From UBA2357 sp046295975 (lineage in GTDB: Bacteria; Pseudomonadota; Gammaproteobacteria; Burkholderiales; Rhodocyclaceae): DNA of 64,000 bases. Positions 1 through 10,143 of this stretch are shown one piece after another. The stretch covers positions 62,001 to 126,000 of the forward strand of contig JBKBMG010000003.1 of NCBI GenBank assembly GCA_046295975.1, read 5' to 3'. Position 1 is the stretch's first letter. Each line of letters starts with the position of its first letter. Position numbers and translations under genes: made by a program. Below the pieces are notes generated by a model. That model did not search any database, was not told the DNA's origin, and saw nothing but the letters and a program-made list of their open reading frames with translations.

Positions 1-1735
<1,735 letters not shown>

Positions 1736-1761
1736 GGCCTAACCTCGGTCCTTCATTTGAT

Positions 1762-1783
1762 CGCGGCAGCCTGGGCTGCCGCG
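1762..1783 (-). other. hairpin in the carA-carB spacer
   Basis: Two perfectly complementary 10-nt arms (1762-1771 and 1774-1783, CGCGGCAGCC and its complement) with a 2-nt loop lie between the carA stop and the carB start. There is no T-tract after the stem, so a strong intrinsic terminator is unlikely. It may instead protect mRNA ends or tune the carA:carB ratio. That role is inference. Confidence 0.4.
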
Positions 1784-1827
1784 GGGTGATTCGGTGCTTG
1801 GGCGCATCGCGCGCCGTTCGGCCCGCG

Positions 1828-2970
1828 TCAGCGGCGCGCTTCGAGCATGTCGATGAAGCGGTCGAACAAATAGGCAACGTCATGCGGGCCGGGGCTGGCT
1901 TCCGGGTGTCCCTGGAAGCAGAACGCCGGTACATCGGTGCGTGCCAGACCTTGCAGGCTGCCGTCGAACAGCGACACATGCGTCGGCCGGAGGTTGGCCG
2001 GCAGCGAATCCGCATCCACGGCAAAGCCATGGTTCTGACTGGTGATCAGCACCTGGCCGGAATCCAGATCCTTCACCGGGTGGTTGGCGCCGTGATGACC
2101 GAACTTCATCTTGACCGTGCGTGCCCCCGAGGCCAGCGCGAGCAACTGGTGGCCAAGGCAGATGCCGAAGGTGGGAATGCCGCGCGCAAGGAACTCGCGA
2201 ATCGCCGCGATCGCATAGTCACAGGGCTCCGGATCACCCGGACCGTTGGACAGGAAGATGCCGTCGGGCGCGAGCGCCAGGACTTCCTCGGCCGGCGTCT
2301 GGGCCGGCACCACGGTCAGGCGGCAGCCGCGACTGGCGAGCATGCGCAGGATGTTGTACTTCACCCCGAAGTCATAGGCAACGACATGGAAGCGACCATC
2401 CTTCTGCTCGGAGTAGCCTTCACCGAGTACCCATTCGCCCTGCCGCCACGGATAGGACTCGGTGGCACTGACCACCTTCGCCAGGTCCATTCCCGCCAGA
2501 CCGGGGAAGGCCCGCGCCTGGGCAATCGCCGCCTCGGCATCCGGCGTCTCGCCCGCCGCGGCGGTGACGATGCAACCGGCCTGGGCACCCTTCTCGCGCA
2601 GGATGCGGGTAAGCTTGCGGGTGTCGATGCCGGCAATCGCCACGATGTTCTCGTCGCGCAGGTAGGCGTCGAGGCGGCGGTCCATGCGGAAGTTGGAAGC
2701 GAGGAGCGGCAGATCGCGGATCACCAGACCGGCCGCATGTACCCGGGCGGCCTCGACATCCTCGGCATTCACCCCGGTGTTGCCGATGTGCGGATAGGTC
2801 AACGTAACAATCTGGCGGCTGTAGCTCGGATCGGTCAGGATTTCCTGGTATCCGGACATCGAGGTGTTGAACACCACCTCACCCACCGTGCTGCCCGCCG
2901 CACCGATCCCCTTGCCAGAAAACACCGTGCCGTCGGCGAGCGCCAGAATGGCAGACGGGAAAGCAGTCAC
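1828..2970 (-). CDS. carA: carbamoyl-phosphate synthase small (glutaminase) subunit
   Basis: Glutamine amidotransferase subunit that hydrolyses glutamine and channels ammonia to CarB. It has 380 aa, the normal family length. The N-terminal CPSase_sm_chain domain (AILALADGTVFSGKGIG) is followed by a class-I glutaminase domain. Its nucleophile elbow is FGICLGHQ and the His/Glu pair is in FQGHPEASPG, so the catalytic triad is intact. The start is GTG 2970, preceded by a GGAG sequence 9-12 nt upstream. It forms an operon with carB. In many betaproteobacteria dapB lies directly upstream of carA; here about 14.5 kb separates them. Confidence 0.97.
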   Translation of the reverse strand: MTAFPSAILALADGTVFSGKGIGAAGSTVGEVVFNTSMSGYQEILTDPSYSRQIVTLTYPHIGNTGVNAEDVEAARVHAAGLVIRDLPLLASNFRMDRRLDAYLRDENIVAIAGIDTRKLTRILREKGAQAGCIVTAAAGETPDAEAAIAQARAFPGLAGMDLAKVVSATESYPWRQGEWVLGEGYSEQKDGRFHVVAYDFGVKYNILRMLASRGCRLTVVPAQTPAEEVLALAPDGIFLSNGPGDPEPCDYAIAAIREFLARGIPTFGICLGHQLLALASGARTVKMKFGHHGANHPVKDLDSGQVLITSQNHGFAVDADSLPANLRPTHVSLFDGSLQGLARTDVPAFCFQGHPEASPGPHDVAYLFDRFIDMLEARR

Positions 2971-3079
2971 GACAAAACTCCTGAATTCAGCAGATGACTG
3001 GACGTGGCCGGGATGGCCACCCCCATACGTGAAAAAACGGGACGAGCCGACCGGCCAATCCCGCTATCAAATTCTTGAA

Positions 3080-3108
3080 ATTATAGCGTCCCTGCACACG
3101 CAGCGCAA
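3080..3108 (-). promoter_or_regulatory. sigma-70-type promoter for carAB
   Basis: Read on the minus strand there is a TTGCGC -35 (3108-3103), a 17-nt spacer and a perfect TATAAT -10 (3085-3080), about 110 nt before the carA start. A 6-nt inverted repeat CGCTAT/ATAGCG (3062-3067 and 3083-3088) overlaps the -10 and start region and could be an operator. The promoter would let carAB be transcribed independently of the upstream jet operon. Confidence 0.65.
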
Positions 3109-3186
3109 ACCGGCACCTGCTCCGACCCGTTCGGGATCAACGCCATCAGCATGCGCCGGCAACGGGCTCAGGGAACCCGCAGCCCG

Positions 3187-4428
3187 TCAAGCAGGCCCGG
3201 AAAGCGGTGGCAGATTCGCAAGCGCGGCCTCGAGCACGCCGAACCGGATACGCTCCTGCTCCAACCGGACTGCATTGCCAAGACAATCGTCACAAAGCGT
3301 CCGATAGAGCGCCGACTCATCCGGTCGCAGGCCGGCCAACTCTGCGATTGCAGGGCGCGGCTCGGCAACCCATTGCTCGCGATGAGCCAGCAAGGTGTCG
3401 CGATCCATCAGCAGCGAACAGGCGTGCGGCAAGATCGCTCTCAACTGCGACAGAATGGCGAAGCCGTGGGTGTCGATGTCGCCCCAGTAGTACACCTCGC
3501 AGTCATGCAACCATTGGGCCGGCACCAGGGCCGCGAAACCGTAGCCTCCGCCGAACAGCACCAGGCTGCGCGGATGCCCCGGAAATGCGAGAAAATTGAC
3601 CTCGTTCTCGGTAATGAACACCCGCCGCACGGGTGGGCATAGTCGTCCAAGGTCACCCGCGGTCAGCGTGAGGTCATGATCGCGCAGCGCCGGAAGGGGC
3701 GATACCGCGGCATCGAGAAAGCGCAACCGGATCCGTTCGGGCTTGTCGCGAAAACCGTAGCGCCGCGCGAAACCCGCTTGCCCGCGAGCACCGGACTCGA
3801 TCGACGGCGGCAGCAATGCGATATCGAAGAGCTCAGTCAGCACGCCCTGATGCCGCTCGATGAACTTGGTGTCCACCCCTGGCAGATCAACCTGGCGCAG
3901 ATAGCAGCCGGGCTGCGGGTTGGCACGCAACCAGGCGACGACGTCGAGCAAGCGCGGCCAATCGTTTTGGCCACGCTTCGCTCCCGCCAGTTCCAGCGCC
4001 TTGAGCGGGCGGCGCGAAATCCACTGGCGCAGCGCCGGCTCGCGTTCAACCACCAGGCCGAGCACGGCGCCAAAGCGACGCGCATCGTCATCACGCCCGA
4101 TCAATGCGAAGGCATCCTCCGGCGTATCCAGCCAGACTTCGGCTGGCAGGCGATTGGTGCCGATGACACGGTGACGCACCTCACGCAACACCACGCGATA
4201 CCCGCCCCGCCCCTCCCCCACTGAAGCATCGAGCAAGGCCGCACTCCAGGCGCGCACGGCGGCGAAGTCGTCGGCCAGCGCGCGCGAGTCGGGCGTCTTC
4301 AGTGGCAGGCGCAGCGGAAAGGCGGGGCCGGCTTCGCACAACGCGGCCAGCAGCTTGCCCTGATTCCACAGTTTCTCGGTATGGGCGCGAAGCTCTGCGG
4401 GCGTGGTCCAGTCTCGGCGGTCGGCCAT
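3187..4428 (-). CDS. jetD: Wadjet nuclease subunit JetD (DUF3322/DUF2220, Toprim-like)
   Basis: Fourth Wadjet component, the topoisomerase-VI-like nuclease that cleaves plasmid DNA extruded by the JetABC SMC complex in characterised systems. The 413-aa product has the DUF3322 region in its N-terminal half and a DUF2220/Toprim fold in the C-terminal half. Likely metal-binding Toprim residues are in ITENEVNF (about residues 273-280) and GDIDTHGF (about 316-323). ATG 4428 is preferred because GGAG lies 11 nt upstream. An in-frame GTG at 4440 would instead overlap the upstream PIN toxin stop as GTGA. The gene is separated from jetC by a toxin-antitoxin pair, whereas canonical operons run jetABCD directly. 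Confidence 0.88.
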   Translation of the reverse strand: MADRRDWTTPAELRAHTEKLWNQGKLLAALCEAGPAFPLRLPLKTPDSRALADDFAAVRAWSAALLDASVGEGRGGYRVVLREVRHRVIGTNRLPAEVWLDTPEDAFALIGRDDDARRFGAVLGLVVEREPALRQWISRRPLKALELAGAKRGQNDWPRLLDVVAWLRANPQPGCYLRQVDLPGVDTKFIERHQGVLTELFDIALLPPSIESGARGQAGFARRYGFRDKPERIRLRFLDAAVSPLPALRDHDLTLTAGDLGRLCPPVRRVFITENEVNFLAFPGHPRSLVLFGGGYGFAALVPAQWLHDCEVYYWGDIDTHGFAILSQLRAILPHACSLLMDRDTLLAHREQWVAEPRPAIAELAGLRPDESALYRTLCDDCLGNAVRLEQERIRFGVLEAALANLPPLSGPA

Positions 4429-4436
4429 TGCCGGTC

Positions 4437-4856
4437 TCACTCCGGCATCAGGAGATTGCTGAAGGGTTCGCGGGTCTTCCAGCGGTAGGTACCGAAGTCG
4501 CGCAGGTCGGTGGACAGGATGCGGCCGTGTCCAAGGTGTTCGGCCAGCACCACCAGCGACGCATCGGCCAGATCCATCGGCAAGGCGGTGTAGCGGCGCA
4601 TCAACGCCACCACGTGTGGCGCGTGCCGGGCTTCGAGCTGGAACACCTCGTAGGCGCCGTCGCCGAGCGCATCGAGTAGCCCTTGCTTGGCGGCTTCACC
4701 AACGCGGCGCTGGAGAAAGTGACAGGCTTCGGTGAGCACCGGCCAGGTGGTGATCAGGCGCTCGGTCAGCGCCTCGTAGCACGCGCGGGCGCGGGGGTGC
4801 CAGCGGTCGTCGCGATGCAGCAAGGCGATCCAGAAGCCCGCGTCGGCAATGATCAC
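4437..4856 (-). CDS. PIN-domain toxin (VapC-like ribonuclease), module 3
   Basis: Predicted PIN-fold endoribonuclease toxin of 139 aa. The acidic residues expected of a PIN site are present: D5 (IIADAGF), E43 (LTEACHF), D95/D98 (PMDLADAS) and D117/D120 (STDLRDF). The start is GTG 4856, which overlaps the stop of the upstream antitoxin as GTGA, the usual coupling in such pairs. Its own stop lies only 8 nt before the preferred jetD ATG, and overlaps the alternative jetD GTG. The module therefore sits tightly between jetC and jetD. RNA target unknown. Confidence 0.8.
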   Translation of the reverse strand: MIIADAGFWIALLHRDDRWHPRARACYEALTERLITTWPVLTEACHFLQRRVGEAAKQGLLDALGDGAYEVFQLEARHAPHVVALMRRYTALPMDLADASLVVLAEHLGHGRILSTDLRDFGTYRWKTREPFSNLLMPE

Positions 4857-5104
4857 GCGTGCTTGCCAGCGATGTGGTCGAGTACGTCCTGCTTGTAGCG
4901 GGTCGAGCCGTCGGGCGGGCCGCCGGAAAAGGCGCCGACGAGCTTGTCCAGGCTGGCGCGCTTGCGCTTGTGCTCGGCGAGCACGGCTTCGTAATAGCGG
5001 TCGACCGAGTCGCGCACGATGTCGGAGAGCGACAAACGGGTGGCTGACTGCAGAAACTCCAGCTTTTCGGCGTAGCTATCGTCGAGTCGGGCGTTGATCC
5101 GCAT
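4853..5104 (-). CDS. ribbon-helix-helix (CopG-type) antitoxin, module 3
   Basis: Small DNA-binding antitoxin of 83 aa. The N-terminal strand MRINARLDDSYAEKLEFL followed by two helices (residues 12-45) is the ribbon-helix-helix pattern. The charged C-terminal tail would wrap the PIN toxin. ATG 5104 is chosen because GGAG (5114-5111) lies 6 nt upstream; the longer TTG reading frame has no such support. It overlaps the toxin gene by 4 nt. A 13-nt palindrome (5130-5142) upstream is a candidate autoregulatory operator. Confidence 0.78.
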   Translation of the reverse strand: MRINARLDDSYAEKLEFLQSATRLSLSDIVRDSVDRYYEAVLAEHKRKRASLDKLVGAFSGGPPDGSTRYKQDVLDHIAGKHA

Positions 5105-5129
5105 GGCGCGCTCCTGCGGCAAGGATTGT

Positions 5130-5142
5130 CATACGGCGTATG
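5130..5142. promoter_or_regulatory. palindrome upstream of the RHH antitoxin, candidate operator
   Basis: The sequence CATACGGCGTATG is a perfect inverted repeat with 6-nt arms and a single central base, 26 nt before the antitoxin ATG and 37 nt after the jetC stop. Ribbon-helix-helix antitoxins commonly repress their own operon by binding short palindromes. A matching -10/-35 was not clear. Confidence 0.5.
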
Positions 5143-5178
5143 CTAGCCCTCCCTCAGGAAAAGTCAAGCCCGGCGCTT

Positions 5179-8100
5179 TCACGCACCCATAGTCGCCGCT
5201 TGCGCCTGCGCATGGGCGCGCTTTTCCTCGCGGTATTCCTCGATCGACAGATTGCGCAGCTGCGAAGCGCGGCCGCCTTCGTTGTGCACGAAACCGACGC
5301 TGGCGACGAAGGGTTCGATGATGTGGATCTTCTGCAAGGGGGTGACGATGAGCAGCTGCAGCCGCAGCTGCTCGAACAGACGCAGGCCGTACTCGGCGGA
5401 TTCGTCCGAGCCGCGGCCGAAGGCCTCGTCGATGACCACGAAGCGGAAGGTGCGCGAGCGCAATGCGCCCCATTCCAGGCCGAACTGATAGGCGAGGCTG
5501 GCGGCGAGGATGGTGTAGGCGAGCTTCTCCTTTTGCCCGCCGGACTTGCCGCCGGAGTCGGAGTAGTGCTCGTGTTCGCTGTCGTCCTCGCGCCAGCGTT
5601 CGGAGGCGGCGAAGACGAACCAGGTGCGCACGTCGGTGACCTTGGCGCGCCAGCGGCGGTCGGCTTCGGTCTGGCCCTCGCGGCCACGGAAACGCTCGAT
5701 GATGTGGCGCACCTGCAGGAACTTGGCCTCGGAATACTGCGCGTCGCCCGAACCGGTCAGCGTGTTTTCGGTGCAGGCGCGCAGCTCGGCCTGGAAATCG
5801 CGGATCTCGGCGTCCTGGGTGGGCTGGGCTTCGAGCAGGATGTAGCGCCCGGGGTTGTAGTCGATGCGGGTCAGCGAGTCGTTGATGCGGCCGATGCGCT
5901 CGCGGATCTCCTCGCGCTCGCGGTTGAGCTGGCTCTGGAAGTTGGCGATCTCGTTGATCGTGTTCTCGTTGAGCAACTGCTTGAAGCGCGCCTCGAAGCG
6001 CGGCAGATCGTCACCCCGCAACTGGTCGAGCATGCGCCGGTAGTCGGCGGCGGCCTCGACCGCGGCGTCGACCTCGTCGGTCTCCAGCCGGTAGCTGTTC
6101 TTGTAGTCGCTCATGGCGTGGACGATTTTCGATGCCAGGCGGCCCGCTCGACTGGTTTCGGCATCGATACGATCCTGCAACGCGTGCCGCAAGTCTTGCT
6201 CGCGGTTGTCGCAGGTTTCCACGGAGAACAGGTGCTCGCCCAGCAACTCGGCGCGCAAGGTCTCGATGGCATCACCATGCGCAGCGAGCGCCACCGGGTC
6301 GGCCTCGTCGAGCACCGCGCGGGTCTGTTCGCGCTGGGCCTTCAGGTCGGCGATCTTCTGTTCCGTCTTGGCGCGCTCGCTCTTCTTCGCGTCGAGCTTG
6401 CCTTCGAGTTCGGCAAGTCCGGCGAGCAGCGCTTCGAGGCGTGCATTGAGTTCGCGCAGCAGGTCGGAGGCGGCTTCGAGCTGGCGCTCTTCCTCCTGCA
6501 AGCGGGAAACCTCGCGCGCCAGGGGTGGCCAGTCCAGCTCGCTGAAATCGCGATACTCACTGAGGCGGGCAAACTGCGCCTGCCGCTGTTGTGCCTGCTG
6601 CTGCTCGTTCATCAACGCCGCGATGCGGGCGCCCAACTCGGCGATGCGGCCCTCTTCGGTCCGTGCACGGGCCTCCAGCGCAGCGATCTTGGCCGCGTTG
6701 CTCCAGCCCAGCACGTAGCGCGAACGGTCGTCGAGGCGGTGGCGGTCGTCCTTCTCGTGGCGTTCGCCCGGCGACTTGATCTGGCCGTTGCGGGTGATCG
6801 CGCGCGTCTCGCGGCGGAACTGGGCGGCGTCTGCGCAGCAGGCGACGTCGAAGCGGTGCGCGATCTCGCGCTCCAGCCAGGCGTAGAACGGGGTGTCCGG
6901 CTTCAGCGCGAGCTTGCGCACCAGCGAGTCCGGGTGCAGCGTCGGCAGCTCGGCGGCGCGCACCGCGGTGTCGCGCACGCGGAAATACACCAGCCGGCCG
7001 CGCAAGCGGGTGCGGTCCACCCAGTCGGCCACCGCCGCGTAATGGCTGTCGGGCACGAGCAGCGACAGGCCGAAGTTGCGCAACAGGCGCTCGGCCGCGC
7101 CTTCCCAGTCGCGCTCGTCCTCGCGCACCTGGATCAGCTCGCCGACGAAGGGCATGTCGTCCTCGTCCAGCGCGAGCGCCTCGCACAGCGCGGCGCGCAT
7201 CGCCACCTGGGCCTGGTCGATGTTGCTGCGCCGGGCCTTGAGGCCGTCGATCTCGGCGATGAGCGCGGCGTGGGCATCGCGCCCCTGGCGCATCTCGACA
7301 CCGAGTTCGGTGAGCTGGTTCTGCACGTCGGCGTGCCGCTGGTCCGCCTGTTCGGCCTCTCGCTCCAGTTCGCTGCGCTGGGCGATGAAGCCGGCCTCGT
7401 CGGCGGCGGCGCGCAGGCCGAGCGCTTCGACCAGGGCGCCGTAGCGCCCCGCCTTGGTTTGCCGCCGGGTGCGCTCGGCCTCGGCGCGGGCAATCTCGTC
7501 GTCCAGCCGGGCGAGGCGGTCGCCGCCGTTGTCGCCGATGGCGCGACGCAGTTCGCGCTCTTCCTGTTGTCGGCTGCTGCGCTCGTCACTGAAGCGGACG
7601 ACCTGCGCATCGAGTTTCCGGTGTTCGTCCGTGAGGGACGCCAGGCGGCGGTCGAGCAGGTCGAGCTTGAGCCCGGCGAAATGGCCGCGCAGCGCCTCGC
7701 GGCAGGCGCGCAAGGATTCGATCTCCGCCGTCAACTCGGCGTGGCGCTCGCAGTCGGCCACCAGCGGGGTGAGGCGCGCCACCTGATCCTTGGCCTTGAG
7801 CACCGCCTCGTGGGCGCGGTTGAGGTCGTCGAAATGCCCGATCAAGGCCTGGATGCGGCTGTCGGCGTCGAAGGCCTCGAGCATGTGCTGGCGCACGAAA
7901 TCGGTGAGGTTGCCCACCGACTTCATCGACACCGTCTGGTGGAAGAGCTCCAGCGCCTGATCGGTTTCGATGCCGAAACGGCGGCGGAACCACGCACCAT
8001 AGGGCGGGAAACTGTCGAAGACCTCCACGCCGTCGCGCTTGAGCCGCTTGCGCAGGTCGACGATGTCACTGCCAAAGCCGGCGAAGTCGGTGGCGATCGA

Positions 8101-8577
8101 CAGCGCGCGCTCGGCGCCGGCAAAAAAGCGCGCTGGCTGGCCCTGGGCGTCCTTCATCCAGAACACCTGGGCCAGCGTCACCGTCTGGTCGTAGCCGGCG
8201 TTGTGGAACACGCCGAGAATCACCGAGTAGTTGCTGTGGTCACGCAAGGCCACCGGGCGGGCGCTGCCGCCGGCGTCCGAGCGCTCGGACTTGTAGTGGC
8301 CGAGCACATAGGAACGCAGGCTGCGCTCGCGTGCGTCCGCCCCGGCCGCCTTGTTGTAGGCGATGCGGTGCGCCGGCACCAGCAAGGTGGTGACTGCATC
8401 GACCAGCGTGGATTTGCCCGAGCCGATGTCGCCGGTGAGCAGCGTGTTGCGCCCGTCGAGCGCCAGCGTCCACACCCGCGCATCGAAGGTGCCCCAGTTG
8501 AACACCTCCAGCCGTTGCAGGCGAAAGCCGGCGAGGCGGTCGTCGGCGACGAAATCCAGGCCCAGCGAGTCGCTCAT
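5179..8577 (-). CDS. jetC: Wadjet SMC-like ATPase JetC (MukB-like)
   Basis: SMC-type motor of Wadjet, which by family knowledge extrudes DNA loops and senses small circular DNA. It has 1132 aa. Walker A is GDIGSGKS (residues 49-56), a long glutamate/arginine-rich coiled coil spans most of the centre, the ABC signature region is SGGKSGGQKEK (about 1005-1015), and Walker B is VVIDEAFG (about 1047-1054). The start is ATG 8577 (MSDSLGLDF), overlapping the jetB stop as ATGA; an upstream in-frame extension has no family character. A large plus-strand open frame opposite this gene is a high-GC shadow. Confidence 0.92.
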   Translation of the reverse strand: MSDSLGLDFVADDRLAGFRLQRLEVFNWGTFDARVWTLALDGRNTLLTGDIGSGKSTLVDAVTTLLVPAHRIAYNKAAGADARERSLRSYVLGHYKSERSDAGGSARPVALRDHSNYSVILGVFHNAGYDQTVTLAQVFWMKDAQGQPARFFAGAERALSIATDFAGFGSDIVDLRKRLKRDGVEVFDSFPPYGAWFRRRFGIETDQALELFHQTVSMKSVGNLTDFVRQHMLEAFDADSRIQALIGHFDDLNRAHEAVLKAKDQVARLTPLVADCERHAELTAEIESLRACREALRGHFAGLKLDLLDRRLASLTDEHRKLDAQVVRFSDERSSRQQEERELRRAIGDNGGDRLARLDDEIARAEAERTRRQTKAGRYGALVEALGLRAAADEAGFIAQRSELEREAEQADQRHADVQNQLTELGVEMRQGRDAHAALIAEIDGLKARRSNIDQAQVAMRAALCEALALDEDDMPFVGELIQVREDERDWEGAAERLLRNFGLSLLVPDSHYAAVADWVDRTRLRGRLVYFRVRDTAVRAAELPTLHPDSLVRKLALKPDTPFYAWLEREIAHRFDVACCADAAQFRRETRAITRNGQIKSPGERHEKDDRHRLDDRSRYVLGWSNAAKIAALEARARTEEGRIAELGARIAALMNEQQQAQQRQAQFARLSEYRDFSELDWPPLAREVSRLQEEERQLEAASDLLRELNARLEALLAGLAELEGKLDAKKSERAKTEQKIADLKAQREQTRAVLDEADPVALAAHGDAIETLRAELLGEHLFSVETCDNREQDLRHALQDRIDAETSRAGRLASKIVHAMSDYKNSYRLETDEVDAAVEAAADYRRMLDQLRGDDLPRFEARFKQLLNENTINEIANFQSQLNREREEIRERIGRINDSLTRIDYNPGRYILLEAQPTQDAEIRDFQAELRACTENTLTGSGDAQYSEAKFLQVRHIIERFRGREGQTEADRRWRAKVTDVRTWFVFAASERWREDDSEHEHYSDSGGKSGGQKEKLAYTILAASLAYQFGLEWGALRSRTFRFVVIDEAFGRGSDESAEYGLRLFEQLRLQLLIVTPLQKIHIIEPFVASVGFVHNEGGRASQLRNLSIEEYREEKRAHAQAQAATMGA

Positions 8578-9227
8578 GCGTCGTCCCCGCTCTCCGGTGC
8601 CGCGGCGTCGCCGGCCAGCTGTGCGCGGTAGGCTGCCAGGCGGGTGTCGAACTCGGCCAGCCACTGCGCATCGACGAAGGCCTTGAGAATGCGCCGCACC
8701 TCGATCATGTCGTCCTGCCCGCGCAGCCGCCGCACGAAGCCCAGCTCGGCGATCTTGTTGAGATGGGTGTCGATCTGGTCGATCAGCTTCGCTTCGTTGC
8801 TGCCCGCCGGCAGGAACACGCGCAGCATCTCGGCGACCTCCTCGCGGTTGAGGATCAGCCGGGTGTCGGCGCCGCTGGCGTCGAACTCGGCGAGCTTCTT
8901 GCGCAACAGCGCGAGCAGCAGGCTCACCGGAAAGGACAGCGGCCGACGTGCCACCAGGCGCGGCAGCGCCGGGCCGGCTTCGGCGTCCTCATCAGTACGC
9001 GAGCGCACAATGGCGTAGCCCTCGGCCTCATCGACCAGCAACTCCAGGCCCAGCACGGCAATGTAGTCGCGCACCCGCGGCTGCAGGTCGAGCAGCGCGC
9101 CCCACAGCTTGGGATCGGATTCGCGGTAGAGCACGCCCTTGAGCAAGGGGATGACGACGGCGGAGAGCTCGGGTTCGCTGCGGGGCAGGTGTTCGGCCGG
9201 GGCCGTGACGTCTGTCTCGTCGATCAT
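8574..9227 (-). CDS. jetB: Wadjet subunit JetB (DUF4194, MukE-like)
   Basis: 217-aa protein of the DUF4194/MukE-like type, the KITE-like winged-helix partner of the JetA kleisin and JetC ATPase. Family-like segments are LYRESDPKLWGALL near residues 33-46, the RRPLSFPVSLLLALLRKKLAEFD helix near 93-115 and the C-terminal LNKIAELGFVRRL winged-helix stretch. ATG 9227 is preceded by GAGGA 7 nt upstream. It overlaps jetC by 4 nt, so those two are translationally coupled. It is separated from jetA by two toxin-antitoxin modules, although JetA and JetB should act in one complex. Confidence 0.88.
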   Translation of the reverse strand: MIDETDVTAPAEHLPRSEPELSAVVIPLLKGVLYRESDPKLWGALLDLQPRVRDYIAVLGLELLVDEAEGYAIVRSRTDEDAEAGPALPRLVARRPLSFPVSLLLALLRKKLAEFDASGADTRLILNREEVAEMLRVFLPAGSNEAKLIDQIDTHLNKIAELGFVRRLRGQDDMIEVRRILKAFVDAQWLAEFDTRLAAYRAQLAGDAAAPESGDDA

Positions 9228-9284
9228 TTCAGCGTCCTCGCACAGCCGTACCTTGGCCTGCCGATTGCGACGGTAAGTGTCGCG

Positions 9285-9695
9285 TCATACGGGCTCCATC
9301 CAGTTTTCGATGATCATCGGCGCTTGAATGCGCTCGAAGTGACGGCGGTTGTTGGTTACCAGCACCGCGCCAGCCGAGAGCGAATGGGCGGCGATCTTCA
9401 TGTCCATCTCGCCAATGGGCTGTCCGCTACTGATCAACTGATGCCTGATTTCGGCGTACCAGTCCGCGGCGTCTACGTCCCATGGCAAGGTCCGGACGAT
9501 GCCGAGAAATCGGCGTACGACGAGATGAAGACGATGGTTTCCGGGAAGTCGCTTCAGGCCATACTGCAGCTCGGCCCGGGTCATCACCGAAATGCAGACC
9601 ATCGACGGCATCATCGAGGACAAGCGATTTTCGATCTCCGGGGTACGGCCCTTGATGAGATAGCTCACGGTATCCGTGTCGAGCATGTGGAGCAT
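9285..9695 (-). CDS. vapC: VapC-family PIN ribonuclease toxin, module 2
   Basis: VapC/MvpT-like toxin of 136 aa. PIN-site residues are visible: D6 (LDTDTVSYLI), E42 (TRAELQYGL), the D in GEMDMKIAAHS near residue 97, and the C-terminal LVTNNRRHF motif that closes the site in this subfamily. Well-studied members cut initiator tRNA, but the target here is unknown. ATG 9695 lies 2 nt after the vapB stop. The stop is 57 nt upstream of jetB, with no clear terminator between. Confidence 0.87.
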   Translation of the reverse strand: MLHMLDTDTVSYLIKGRTPEIENRLSSMMPSMVCISVMTRAELQYGLKRLPGNHRLHLVVRRFLGIVRTLPWDVDAADWYAEIRHQLISSGQPIGEMDMKIAAHSLSAGAVLVTNNRRHFERIQAPMIIENWMEPV

Positions 9696-9697
9696 GT

Positions 9698-9997
9698 TCA
9701 GCGCCCGCCCTCATCGGGCCGACCGGACTCGACGGAGTCGTCGAAAACGCCTCGCGCAGTCGTAGCAACATTGAGCGGCCGTTCGGCGAGGAAGTCTTCG
9801 GACGCCTCGACGGCGTGCAGGAGTTCGAAGAACTCAGCCCATGTCTTCGCTCCGGGGCGATTGGAAAGCACCACATCTCCGGTTGCGTCGTCGCGCGTCG
9901 CGAATACTTCGCTCCCCTGGAAGCGGAACTCCGACGGAAGACGGACGGCCTGGCTGGCACCGTTTCTGAACAGTTTGGCGGTTCGCGTGTCGGTCAT
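9698..9997 (-). CDS. vapB: VapB-family antitoxin with AbrB/SpoVT DNA-binding domain, module 2
   Basis: 99-aa antitoxin. Residues 5-50 (TAKLFRNGASQAVRLPSEF and following) form the swapped-hairpin AbrB/MvpA-type DNA-binding domain that pairs with VapC/MvpT toxins. The C-terminus is the toxin-neutralising tail. ATG 9997 is chosen because the AbrB domain starts right after it and AAAGG lies about 10 nt upstream; a longer frame runs through the promoter. An AT-rich inverted repeat upstream (10017-10038) is a strong operator candidate. Confidence 0.87.
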   Translation of the reverse strand: MTDTRTAKLFRNGASQAVRLPSEFRFQGSEVFATRDDATGDVVLSNRPGAKTWAEFFELLHAVEASEDFLAERPLNVATTARGVFDDSVESGRPDEGGR

Positions 9998-10016
9998 GGC
10001 AGTGGCTACCTTTCTA

Positions 10017-10038
10017 TGTATATATGTGAGTATATACA
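10017..10038 (-). promoter_or_regulatory. vapBC promoter/operator: perfect 8-nt inverted repeat
   Basis: TGTATATA (10017-10024) and TATATACA (10031-10038) are perfect complements separated by 6 nt. On the minus strand a TATACT -10-like hexamer (10034-10029) lies inside the repeat, about 30 nt before the vapB ATG. Bound VapBC would therefore cover the -10. The local AT-richness stands out in this GC-rich region. The -35 is weak. Confidence 0.65.
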
Positions 10039-10143
10039 CTCGGGCTTGTGATCGATAGCAGAAGTTGATTGCTGTAGGGAGAAAATGGACTGTCCGGGCG
10101 CGCACAGAGGGGACCATCCGACGCCTCACGCCGGTGAGGCGCA

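Noticed and set aside
5140..8631. 1163-residue plus-strand open frame opposite jetC
   Set aside because: Shadow frame of a high-GC gene: low-complexity Val/Leu/Gly-rich translation, no domain, while the minus strand encodes a full SMC ATPase with Walker A, signature and Walker B.
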